Source: Pseudomonadota bacterium (GTDB lineage Bacteria; Pseudomonadota; Alphaproteobacteria; Sphingomonadales; Sphingomonadaceae). From it: 43,180 nucleotides of DNA. The position numbers and the translations under genes were made by a program. Below the pieces are notes generated by a model. It made no database searches. It had not been told where the DNA came from and saw nothing but the letters and a program-made list of their open reading frames with translations. Within the stretch, counting starts at the first letter, position 1; each line of letters starts with the position of its first letter. Below are positions 1-7,339 of the stretch, piece after piece. The stretch spans positions 1-43,180 of the forward strand of contig JAKPHK010000040.1 of NCBI GenBank assembly GCA_029550345.1, in the 5' to 3' direction.

Positions 1-139
1 GATCGCATCGGAACACCTCAGTCAAATTTGAATGGGTGCGTATGCTTCGTGCTTTTTTGCGCCCGCTGTCTTGGGGGAAAACATTGGAGTTGGAGCCACT
101 CGCGCGGGTGAATGATAGGCTCAGTTACCGACAGTTTGG

Positions 140-910
140 TCAGTCTGTCGGTGCGCCTTCCTCTGGAGCGGCCCACAGCGCCGCGAAATATTTCACGTAG
201 GCGTCAACCTCCTTCCGTTCGGGAATTTGTTCGTGATGCCTGTGGCGGAATTCGTCGTTCATGAACTGCACAATCGCGCCGGGTCCCTTCTTAAGAATTT
301 CGGGGTTTCTAGCCGCCTCGATTGTCAGGGCCACTTTCACTTCATCCCATTTCCAGACCTTTGGGTGCCCTTGCTTCCCGCGAATACGCAAAGCCAGTGC
401 AACACTTCCCCACGCCTGCCATTCGGGATCTTCAACCAGCGCCAACAAGTGCTCGCGCGGGAAGTGCACTCCCCATGCAAACTGAGACAGGCACACCCTT
501 TCGTTTTGCAGGCTATCAGCGCCTCGATCACGCAACCGATAGGGCAACTCGCTAACGGTCATCTCGGTAATGTGGGAGAGGTTGCCCACCGCAAAGACGC
601 GTTTTGCATCCTCTGATAGGGCCATCTGGATGCGCCAGAAATCTCTCGGGATCGAACTGTATGTCTCTGGCGTCGCTCGGTAGGCCCCAACATCAGATCG
701 ATCGAGGCGAACATAGGACTCCTCGAAACGCTCAGCGTAGCCCTCCAATCCACTTTGATTTCCATAAAAGGCTGCACCGACCAGGAACTTCCTGATTGTT
801 GCTGGCTTCGCGGTCTTATGGATTTGCGCGATAGTGGTGCAAGCATCACCCAAGGTAATGAACGTATCCGGGCAAAATCCCGGCTCGCAGCCTGTATTTG
901 TGCTGCTCAT
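140..910 (-). CDS. Unrecognised protein, cargo of the integrated element
   Basis: A 256-residue protein that I do not recognise. The start is set at the ATG at 910 because a GGGAGG ribosome site sits just upstream; an in-frame extension to 1036 has no comparable site. It has no signal peptide or membrane segment and is mixed polar/charged, with many Glu, Arg and Trp residues in the C-terminal half and a His-rich patch (RHRHHEQ) near the end. It lies between the window edge and the integrase, on the same strand, inside the presumed integrated element. Its sequence looks somewhat less GC-rich than the chromosomal genes further right, which fits acquired DNA. No function is offered. Confidence 0.7.
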   Translation of the reverse strand: MSSTNTGCEPGFCPDTFITLGDACTTIAQIHKTAKPATIRKFLVGAAFYGNQSGLEGYAERFEESYVRLDRSDVGAYRATPETYSSIPRDFWRIQMALSEDAKRVFAVGNLSHITEMTVSELPYRLRDRGADSLQNERVCLSQFAWGVHFPREHLLALVEDPEWQAWGSVALALRIRGKQGHPKVWKWDEVKVALTIEAARNPEILKKGPGAIVQFMNDEFRHRHHEQIPERKEVDAYVKYFAALWAAPEEGAPTD

Positions 911-1141
911 CCCCGCCTCCCTCGCGGCTCCCATCGCAGGGAGGGGAAGCGCGTGGGATGCGCGCTTTTCGGCTGGCCGGCCTATCCCCGTCGCAATCGA
1001 CAATGGAACGTTGTTTGCCTCGATAGCAAGCGCCACCTGTTTGCATTCCCACGGTAGCCCCGCATTTCTGCCAATCGCAGTCGACTCCCAGTCCCTAAAC
1101 AGCGGTAGGGTTAGTTGCAGTTCAATGCAGTCTTATGCCGC

Positions 1142-2374
1142 TCAACTGGCCTCCCTGTCGGGAAACGGCACCACATCGGCACCTTTGCGAAGTGCGTCTA
1201 AGTGGTCACTCCACCATTGGGCCATTTCGACACGTTCTTTCCAGTGTGCGCCCCGGTGATAGGCTGCGCGCACCTTGTCATCATCGCCGTGGGCAAGAGC
1301 GCGCTCGATAGCATCCGGGTGCCACTTCCCGCTTTCATTCAGTAAGGTCGAAGCCATTGCGCGAAAACCGTGGGCCGTCATTTCATCGCTGGCGTATCCC
1401 AGCCGCCGCAGACCTGCATTGATGGTGTTTTCACTCATCGGTCGGGCACGGGTGCGGATCGAAGGGAACACGTAGCCAGTTGGACCACTGGCGGCATGCA
1501 CCGCCCGTAACAATTCCACGGCCTGGCGCGATAGCGGCACAGCATGGGCCTTGCGCATTTTCATTTTCGCAGCGGGGATCGTCCATAATGCCCCCTCAAG
1601 GTCAACTTCGCTCCACTCGGCATGGCGCAGTTCACCGGGGCGGACATAGACGTGGGGGGCGAGTTGCAACGCCAGTTTGGTAAGGCCTTGCCCTTCGTAG
1701 CCATCGATCGCGCGCAGCAATTCGCCAACCCGCTTGGCATCAGTGATCGCGCCGTAGTGCGTCACTGTGGGAGCAGTCAGCGCCCCGCGCAAATCGCGTG
1801 TCGGGTCTGATCGCAATCGCGCAGTCGCCACGGCAAAGCGAAAGACCGCAGAGGCCAGTTGGAGCGTGCGCCGGGCGCTTTCGAGATTGCCTTTGGCTTC
1901 GATCTTGCGAATTGCCGCCAGCACGTCGGCAGGCTCTATCTCAGCAATCGGCAGGCGTCCGATTGAGCTGTTGAGGAGGGACAGCAGATATTCGCTGCGA
2001 ATGGCCGTGCCAGGAGCCCAGCCCTTTTCACCGTCGCGTCGGCGCTTGGCGCAATACTCGTTGGCAATGGCGGTAAAGGTATCCGCCGCCTGAATACGGG
2101 ATCGCACCTTGTCGCGCTGCTTTTCACGTGAGGGGTCTTTGCCTTGGGCGATGAGCGACCGCGCTTCCTCTCGGCGTTTGCGGGCGTCGCTCAAACCAAC
2201 TGCCGGATAGGCCCCGATGGCAAGCAGCTTTTCGCGTCCGTCGATACGATACTTGAGCCGCCAAAGCTTTCCCCCGGCTGGTGTGACCAAGAGGAACATG
2301 CCCGCGCCGTCTGCCAGCTTGATCGGCTTCACGCCGGGCTTAGAGTTGCGGATAGCTACGTCTGTAAGCGCCAT
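1142..2374 (-). CDS. Tyrosine-type site-specific integrase (P4-like)
   Basis: A 410-residue integrase that would recombine a mobile element into the adjacent tRNA gene. The N-terminal 90 residues match the arm-binding domain of P4-like integrases (LADGAGMFLLVTPAGGKLWR, then the GAYPAVGLSDAR motif). The C-terminal catalytic domain shows the expected residues: Arg in YVRPGELRHAEW, Lys in the AAKMKMRKAH strand, HGFR for the second His/Arg pair, LAHGDDDKV for the third His region and Tyr in AAYHRG. The ATG at 2374 follows a GGCGG site; the longer reading to 2500 would run through the repeat cluster and is unlikely. The gene starts about 210 bp from the 3' end of tRNA-Gly, the usual arrangement for tRNA-integrating islands. 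Confidence 0.95.
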   Translation of the reverse strand: MALTDVAIRNSKPGVKPIKLADGAGMFLLVTPAGGKLWRLKYRIDGREKLLAIGAYPAVGLSDARKRREEARSLIAQGKDPSREKQRDKVRSRIQAADTFTAIANEYCAKRRRDGEKGWAPGTAIRSEYLLSLLNSSIGRLPIAEIEPADVLAAIRKIEAKGNLESARRTLQLASAVFRFAVATARLRSDPTRDLRGALTAPTVTHYGAITDAKRVGELLRAIDGYEGQGLTKLALQLAPHVYVRPGELRHAEWSEVDLEGALWTIPAAKMKMRKAHAVPLSRQAVELLRAVHAASGPTGYVFPSIRTRARPMSENTINAGLRRLGYASDEMTAHGFRAMASTLLNESGKWHPDAIERALAHGDDDKVRAAYHRGAHWKERVEMAQWWSDHLDALRKGADVVPFPDREAS

Positions 2375-2411
2375 TTTGCCGCCAATCCTTCCGGAGCATT
2401 TGCGCCCCAAA

Positions 2412-2473
2412 ATACCCCCAGCCGTGGGGGTATCGAATTGACCATTTGCAAATACCCCCCAATGATACCCCCA
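2412..2473. repeat. Four ATACCCCC sites upstream of the integrase
   Basis: Copies of ATACCCCCA or ATACCCCCC lie at 2412-2420, 2452-2460 and 2465-2473 on the plus strand, with one inverted copy at 2425-2433. The first two form a perfect 9-bp inverted repeat around a 4-bp spacer. They cover about 38 to 99 bp upstream of the integrase start. Placement suggests arm-type binding sites for the integrase or an excisionase/repressor; this role is inference. Confidence 0.65.
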
Positions 2474-2497
2474 ATCGAGTGCGATTGTATGCGGCAC

Positions 2498-2517
2498 CAT
2501 GCGAACGCATGCGAACG
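2498..2517. repeat. Tandem 10-bp direct repeat
   Basis: CATGCGAACG occurs twice head to tail at 2498-2507 and 2508-2517, between the ATACCCCC cluster and the tRNA gene. A further CATGCG occurs at 2520-2525. It lies in the presumed attachment region of the element and may be a second protein-binding site. Function is unknown. Confidence 0.5.
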
Positions 2518-2586
2518 ATCATGCGGCAAATATCTCTGTTTTTAGGGCTTTGTCCAGACGAATACGGACGTCAACGGACAGGGGAG

Positions 2587-2660
<74 letters not shown>

Positions 2661-2833
2661 AATGCCACATCGGCGTGCCAGCAATGTCACTCGGCGTGCC
2701 CGCGCCCTATGGGGCAAGTGCGCGGTGCGGTCAATCCGCCACGATGGCTGCAAGTTAATCCAGCTTTACCCCTGCGCTCAAAGGGCGCAGCCTGCCCCTC
2801 ACGTGCTTTTGGGCGCGCCAATTGGAGGGGACT

Positions 2834-3535
2834 ATGACTGATACGAGAAAACTTGTGGCCGAACTGTTCGGCACCTTCTGGCTGGTGTTAGGCGGCTGCG
2901 GTAGCGCCGTTTTCGCCGCGGCCTATCCGGAACTGGGGATCGGCTTTGCCGGGGTCAGCCTGGCTTTCGGGTTGACCGTGCTGACCATGGCCTATGCCGT
3001 GGGCCATGTGTCCGGTGGGCATTTCAATCCGGCGGTGACGGTCGGGCTTTGGAGCGGCGGGCGCTTTGCTGCGAAGGACGTGCTGCCCTATATCGTGGCC
3101 CAGGTGGTCGGCGCGATCATTGCGGCGTTCCTGCTCTACTGGATCGCCAGCGGCAAGCCGGGCTGGGATCTGGCGACCAACGGCCTTGCCACCAATGGCT
3201 ATGGTGAGCATTCGCCGGGCAAGTATAGCGAGGCGGCGGGCTTTATCGCCGAAGTGGTGCTGACCGCGTTCTTCCTGATCATCATCATGGGATCGACCCA
3301 TGGCAAGGCGCCTGCAGGCTTTGCCCCGATCGCGATCGGCCTTGGCCTGACGCTGATCCACCTGATCTCCATCCCGATCACCAACACCTCGGTCAATCCG
3401 GCGCGCAGCACCGGTCCGGCACTGGTGGAAGGCGGGATCGCACTTGGCCAGCTGTGGCTGTTCTGGATCGCGCCGTTGATCGGCGGGGCGCTTGGCGGCT
3501 TCATCTATCGCAGCCTGATCGCGTCGAACGACTGA
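2834..3535 (+). CDS. aqpZ: Aquaporin Z, water channel
   Basis: A 233-residue inner-membrane water channel of the MIP family, with six membrane helices and two re-entrant loops. Both NPA signatures are present: HFNPAVT at about 63-69 and SVNPARST at about 186-193. The Arg after the second NPA and the preceding [13 protein letters not shown] strand are nearly identical to E. coli AqpZ, so a strict water channel is more likely than a glycerol facilitator. The ATG at 2834 is preceded by GGAGGGG at the right distance; the earlier TTG at 2822 is not needed. It is a single gene with its own promoter region, right of tRNA-Gly, and ends at a strong hairpin shared with the convergent petC. Confidence 0.97.
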   Translation: MTDTRKLVAELFGTFWLVLGGCGSAVFAAAYPELGIGFAGVSLAFGLTVLTMAYAVGHVSGGHFNPAVTVGLWSGGRFAAKDVLPYIVAQVVGAIIAAFLLYWIASGKPGWDLATNGLATNGYGEHSPGKYSEAAGFIAEVVLTAFFLIIIMGSTHGKAPAGFAPIAIGLGLTLIHLISIPITNTSVNPARSTGPALVEGGIALGQLWLFWIAPLIGGALGGFIYRSLIASND

Positions 3536-3556
3536 TCCTGCGGCTCTGAAAGCGAA

Positions 3557-3597
3557 AGGCCCCGGCACTCGGATTGAGTGCCGGGGCCTTTTGTTTT
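3557..3597. terminator. Bidirectional terminator between aqpZ and petC
   Basis: A perfect 14-bp stem (3557-3570 with 3576-3589) around a 5-nt loop is followed by TTTTGTTTTG on the plus strand. The minus strand has a shorter T-rich run after the stem. It sits between two convergent genes and probably stops both aqpZ and petABC transcripts. Confidence 0.9.
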
Positions 3598-3618
3598 GCC
3601 CGGTCGGGATCGAAGGGA

Positions 3619-4434
3619 TCAGTGGCCCTTCTTCTCCGCCCAGATGTTGCGGTAGGACATATAGGCCAGGGTGGTGGCGAAGATCAGGAAGCCAATCCAC
3701 CACAGGCCGGTCTGGTGGCGCTGCTCAAGCTCGGGCTCGGCAGTCCAGACCAGGAATGCGGCGACGTCCTGGGCCATCTGGTCCTTGGTCGCAACGGTGC
3801 CGTCCGAATAGGTCACCTGGCCGTCGCTGCTGATCGGCGGCGGCATGGCAAGGTTGAGGCTCGCGAAATAGGGGTTGTAGAACATCCCGTCCGGCGTCTT
3901 CGCATCTGGGAAGTGCTTCACCACTTCGGCCGGCTGGTTTTCATAACCGGTCAGCAGCGAATAGACATAGGCCGCGCCGCCATGCCGTGCCTTGGTGATC
4001 AGCGACAGGTCGGGCGGGGTGCCCTTGCCGGCATAGACCACCGGCGGGAACTTGTCGGCCGGAAGGCCCGGACGATCCTTCATTTCACCGGTCAGCGGAT
4101 CCTTGGCGGTGATCGTCGCCTTGGCCGCGATCGCCTTCACTTCGGCCTCGTTATAGCCGAGCTTGCCGAGATCGCGGTAAGCGACGCGGCTGATCGAGTG
4201 GCACGAGGCGCAGACGTTCTGATAGACCGCGAAACCGCGCTGCAGCTGGGCTTCGTCGAACTTGCCGAAGATGCCGTTGCTGGCCAGGTCCAGATGCTTG
4301 GGGTGCTTGCCATAGACCTTTTCGGCGGTCTTGGCCGGCGGTTCGGTCACGTAGTTGTACGCGCCCGTACCGAAGGCGAACAGCAGGGCCAGACTGAAGA
4401 AGGCCCCGACGGCGAGAGAGATGATGCGGATCAT
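3619..4434 (-). CDS. petC: Cytochrome c1 of the bc1 complex
   Basis: A 271-residue membrane-anchored c-type cytochrome, the last gene of petABC. It takes electrons from the Rieske protein and passes them to a soluble or membrane cytochrome c. The N-terminal 25 residues form a signal-anchor or signal peptide. The haem site CASCH is at 75-79 and the probable axial Met is M197 in NLAMPPP. A C-terminal helix at about 243-260 (WWIGFLIFATTLAYM) holds it to the membrane, followed by a basic tail. The length is typical for alphaproteobacterial cytochrome c1 as a separate protein, not a cytochrome b/c1 fusion. The gap to petB is 26 bp. Confidence 0.97.
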   Translation of the reverse strand: MIRIISLAVGAFFSLALLFAFGTGAYNYVTEPPAKTAEKVYGKHPKHLDLASNGIFGKFDEAQLQRGFAVYQNVCASCHSISRVAYRDLGKLGYNEAEVKAIAAKATITAKDPLTGEMKDRPGLPADKFPPVVYAGKGTPPDLSLITKARHGGAAYVYSLLTGYENQPAEVVKHFPDAKTPDGMFYNPYFASLNLAMPPPISSDGQVTYSDGTVATKDQMAQDVAAFLVWTAEPELEQRHQTGLWWIGFLIFATTLAYMSYRNIWAEKKGH

Positions 4435-4460
4435 GGTGGTCTCTAGTCCCTCTCTTGGAT

Positions 4461-5744
4461 TCAGCCCTGGCCGCCCAGCGCGGCCTTATCGTCCGAGCCA
4501 AGGACGGCTTCGGTGATCGAATAGGGCAGCGGATCGGGGCGTTCGATCGAGGAAACGATCGGGACGATGATCAGGAAGTGGGCGAAGTAGTAAAGCGAAG
4601 CCAGCTGGCTCAGCATCACATAGGGTTCCTCAGCCGGGGCGCCGCCGCAGTAGAACAGCACGGCCATGGTCGGGATCAGACCGAACCAGAAGAACTTACG
4701 ATAGAGCGGGCGGTAGTTGCCCGAGCGGACCGGCGAACGATCGAGCCAGGGCAGGAAGAACCACACCAGGATCGCGCTGAACATCGCCAGCACACCCATC
4801 AGCTTGGCTGGTACGATCAGGAAATCGACCGTGAAGGCGCGCAGGATCGCGTAGAACGGCCAGAAGTACCATTCGGGCACGATGTGTGCGGGGGTCTGCA
4901 TCGGGTTGGCCGGAATGTAGTTGTCCGGGTGGCCCAGCGCGTTGGGCATGAAGAACACGTAAGCGCTGTAGATGATCAGGAACAGGCCGATCGTCCAGCC
5001 ATCCTTACCCACGTAATAGGGATAGAACGGCACGGTATCGCTCTCACTCTTCACCTCAACCCCGGTCGGGTTAGACGAACCCGGGATGTGCAGCGACCAG
5101 ATGTGCAGGATCACCACGCCCAAGATCACGAAGGGCAACAGGAAGTGCAGCGAGAAGAAGCGGTTCAGGGTGGCGTTACCCGGGGCAAAGCCGCCCAGCA
5201 GCCATTCGCGCAGCGGATCGCCGACCAGCGGGATCGCCGAGAACAGCCCGGTGATGACCTGTGCGCCCCAGTAGGACATCTGGCCCCAGGGCAGAACATA
5301 GCCCATGAAGGCGGTGGCCATCATCAGCAGGAAGATCACCACGCCCAGCAGCCAGATCATCTCGCGCGGGGCCTTGTACGACCCGTAATAGAAGCCGCGG
5401 AAGATGTGCAGGTAAACGATCACGAAGAAGGCCGAAGCCCCGTTGGCGTGACCATAACGCAGCATCCAGCCCCAGTTCACGTCGCGCATGATGTGTTCGG
5501 TCGAATTGAAGGCGACCGAGGCATCGCCGCCGTAATGCATCGCCAGAACCACGCCGGTAACGATCTGGATCACCAGCGCAAAACCGGCCAGGAACCCGAA
5601 GTTCCAGAAATAGTTCAGGTTGCGCGGGACTTCATAGCCGCCGCCAACCGCGTTGTAGACCAGCCGCGGAACCGGCAGCTTTTCGTCCATCCACACCATG
5701 AAGGGGTGGCTCGGCGTATATTCCTTTGCCCAGGGAAAGCTCAT
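4461..5744 (-). CDS. petB: Cytochrome b of the bc1 complex
   Basis: A 427-residue polytopic membrane protein carrying the two b haems and both quinone sites of the bc1 complex. The four haem-ligand histidines are visible at H99, H113, H200 and H214, with the spacing of Rhodobacter cytochrome b. The PEWY motif of the Qo site occurs in [16 protein letters not shown]. The protein has about eight hydrophobic helices and is of full length (N- and C-terminal domains fused, unlike b6/subunit IV). It starts 11 bp after petA and is followed by petC 26 bp later, so the three subunits are made from one transcript. Confidence 0.98.
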   Translation of the reverse strand: MSFPWAKEYTPSHPFMVWMDEKLPVPRLVYNAVGGGYEVPRNLNYFWNFGFLAGFALVIQIVTGVVLAMHYGGDASVAFNSTEHIMRDVNWGWMLRYGHANGASAFFVIVYLHIFRGFYYGSYKAPREMIWLLGVVIFLLMMATAFMGYVLPWGQMSYWGAQVITGLFSAIPLVGDPLREWLLGGFAPGNATLNRFFSLHFLLPFVILGVVILHIWSLHIPGSSNPTGVEVKSESDTVPFYPYYVGKDGWTIGLFLIIYSAYVFFMPNALGHPDNYIPANPMQTPAHIVPEWYFWPFYAILRAFTVDFLIVPAKLMGVLAMFSAILVWFFLPWLDRSPVRSGNYRPLYRKFFWFGLIPTMAVLFYCGGAPAEEPYVMLSQLASLYYFAHFLIIVPIVSSIERPDPLPYSITEAVLGSDDKAALGGQG

Positions 5745-5755
5745 GTCGATCTACC

Positions 5756-6322
5756 TCAGCCGATCTTAACGACGGTGCCGTCGATTTCGTATTCGGGAAC
5801 CTGCAGGTTCTTCGGGGCCGGGCCCTTGCGGATGCGGCCGGCGGTATCATAGTGCGAACCGTGACAGGGGCAGAAATAGCCGCCGAATTCACCCAGCACA
5901 GTATTGCCGTCAAACGGCCCGAGCGGGATGCAGCCCAGGTGAGTGCAGACGCCCATGGTGATCAGCAGGTTTTCGTGGCCTTCCTTGGTGCGTTCCTTCA
6001 GCGTCTGCGGATCGCGCAGGCTGGCCGCATCAACCTTGTTGGCTGCCTGGATTTCCTCAGGCTTCAGATTGCGCAGGAACACCGGCTGTTTACGGAAGAT
6101 CGCCTTGATCGCCTGGCCGGGCTCAACCGCCGAAATATCGACTTCGGTGGAGCTTTCGGCCAGCACGTCGGCCGAGGCCGACATCTGGCTGATCAGCGGA
6201 TAGACGACCGCGACGGCGCCTGCGCCGGCCGCGGAAACCGCTGCAATGTTGATGAAATCGCGCCGCCGAACACCCTCACCGTCACTGACGGCCGGAGTGT
6301 CGATGCTAGCATCATGTGCCAT
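5756..6322 (-). CDS. petA: Rieske iron-sulphur subunit of the bc1 complex
   Basis: A 188-residue protein carrying the 2Fe-2S cluster that oxidises quinol at the Qo site. The cluster ligands lie in CTHLGC (126-131) and CPCHGS (151-156); their second cysteines form the usual disulphide. The N-terminus has a twin-arginine-like RRRDF motif at 19-23, then a hydrophobic anchor to about residue 44, as in other bacterial Rieske proteins exported folded by Tat. The ATG at 6322 is chosen because translation upstream of it (to 6484) is not Rieske-like and would precede the Tat motif by about 70 residues. First gene of petABC; the 219-bp gap upstream should hold the operon promoter. Confidence 0.96.
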   Translation of the reverse strand: MAHDASIDTPAVSDGEGVRRRDFINIAAVSAAGAGAVAVVYPLISQMSASADVLAESSTEVDISAVEPGQAIKAIFRKQPVFLRNLKPEEIQAANKVDAASLRDPQTLKERTKEGHENLLITMGVCTHLGCIPLGPFDGNTVLGEFGGYFCPCHGSHYDTAGRIRKGPAPKNLQVPEYEIDGTVVKIG

Positions 6323-6541
6323 GGTCGAACCGATCCTGTTGTTCTGGCCGATCTGACGGGTGCTAATGCACGCGCCAGGAACGACCCCCTCAAATCCTGA
6401 CTTCAGGAAGCCCCTATGCGAACCGCGCCCAGCCTGCAAGTCGCAAGCCAAAGGCACGGTTTGGGGCGCCTGATAGACGCTCACCCCGCGCCTGCCAACT
6501 GCGAATTTTCGCAGCGGTGTTGATGAAAGCGAAACCGACTC

Positions 6542-7339
6542 TCAGGGCAATCCGATAAGCGAAATCTGGCGGCCATAGTCGGGTTCGCGGCGATGGGTGG
6601 CGCGGCGAAAGGAATAGAACCGGGCCTCATCGCCATAGGTATCGAGAGAGAGCGGTTCGATCCGTCCGATTCCGGCGCGTTCCAGGCGAATCGCGACATA
6701 GCCTTCAAGGTCGAACTGGAAATGGCCCGGCTGCCCGGCGGCGAAGAACTGTGCGTTGCCGGGCGCATCGGCCAGCACCTTGTCGCGAAAACCCGTATCG
6801 ACCTCATAGCTGGCCTGGGCGATGCACGGGCCGATCGCGGCGACGATCCGGTCGCGCCGTGCGCCCAGCTTCTCCATCGCGGAAATGGTGGAATCGGTTA
6901 CCCCGGCCACGGCGCCCTTCCAGCCGGCATGGGCCGCGCCGATTACCCCGGCTTCCCGGTCGGCGAACAGCACCGGGGCGCAGTCGGCGGTCAGGATGCC
7001 CAGCAGCACGCCGCCCCGGTCGGTCACCAGGGCATCGGCATGGGGACGCTCGGCCTCGGTCCAGTCGCCCGCCACCACGCAGTCGGCGCCGTGGACCTGA
7101 TAGACCCCGACCAGCCGCGCGCCCGGCAGCACCGCTTCGGCCGCGCGGCGGCGGTTTTCGCGGATTGCTTCCAGCGCCGGGTCATCCGGGTCCATGCCCC
7201 GCAATCCGGTGTCGAGGCCCGCCACAACGCCGCCCGAAACCCCGCCGCGTCGGCCCAGAAAGCCGTGCGGAATGCCAGACAGGACGGCGGCGGTGTTGAC
7301 CTCGACCCCGTCATCCTGGCGAAGGCCGGGATCAGCCAA
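6542..7339 (-). CDS. pgeF: Peptidoglycan editing factor / YfiH-type laccase-domain protein
   Basis: A 265-residue protein of the YfiH/DUF152 (Cu-oxidase_4) family, variously described as a purine nucleoside phosphorylase/adenosine deaminase and as PgeF, which keeps non-canonical amino acids out of peptidoglycan precursors. The metal-site residues are present: H83 in VHGAD, C120 in TADCAP and H137 in AHAGWKG. The only in-frame start before the conserved region is TTG at 7339, which overlaps the pepN stop by 8 nt; no strong ribosome site precedes it, so translation probably depends on coupling to pepN. The C-terminal SFRR...GRQ region matches the family. Length is normal. Confidence 0.93.
   Translation of the reverse strand: MADPGLRQDDGVEVNTAAVLSGIPHGFLGRRGGVSGGVVAGLDTGLRGMDPDDPALEAIRENRRRAAEAVLPGARLVGVYQVHGADCVVAGDWTEAERPHADALVTDRGGVLLGILTADCAPVLFADREAGVIGAAHAGWKGAVAGVTDSTISAMEKLGARRDRIVAAIGPCIAQASYEVDTGFRDKVLADAPGNAQFFAAGQPGHFQFDLEGYVAIRLERAGIGRIEPLSLDTYGDEARFYSFRRATHRREPDYGRQISLIGLP

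Noticed and set aside
2412..2473. Repeat cluster considered as a CRISPR array
   Set aside because: Repeats are only 9 bp, one is inverted and spacing is irregular; no cas genes are present.
2670..2700. TCGGCGTGCC direct repeat (2670-2679 and 2691-2700) upstream of tRNA-Gly
   Set aside because: Two 10-bp copies 21 bp apart in GC-rich DNA could arise by chance, and no further copies or symmetry support a binding site.
4455..5852. Long plus-strand frame opposite petB
   Set aside because: Antisense to cytochrome b with conserved haem histidines; the translated frame is His/Gln/Asp/Arg-rich without structure. A shadow frame.
6499..6514. CTGCGAA-TT-TTCGCAG inverted repeat after pgeF considered as terminator or operator
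   Set aside because: The stem is short (7 bp) and lacks a T run on the minus strand. It may be a weak site but is not strong enough to call.
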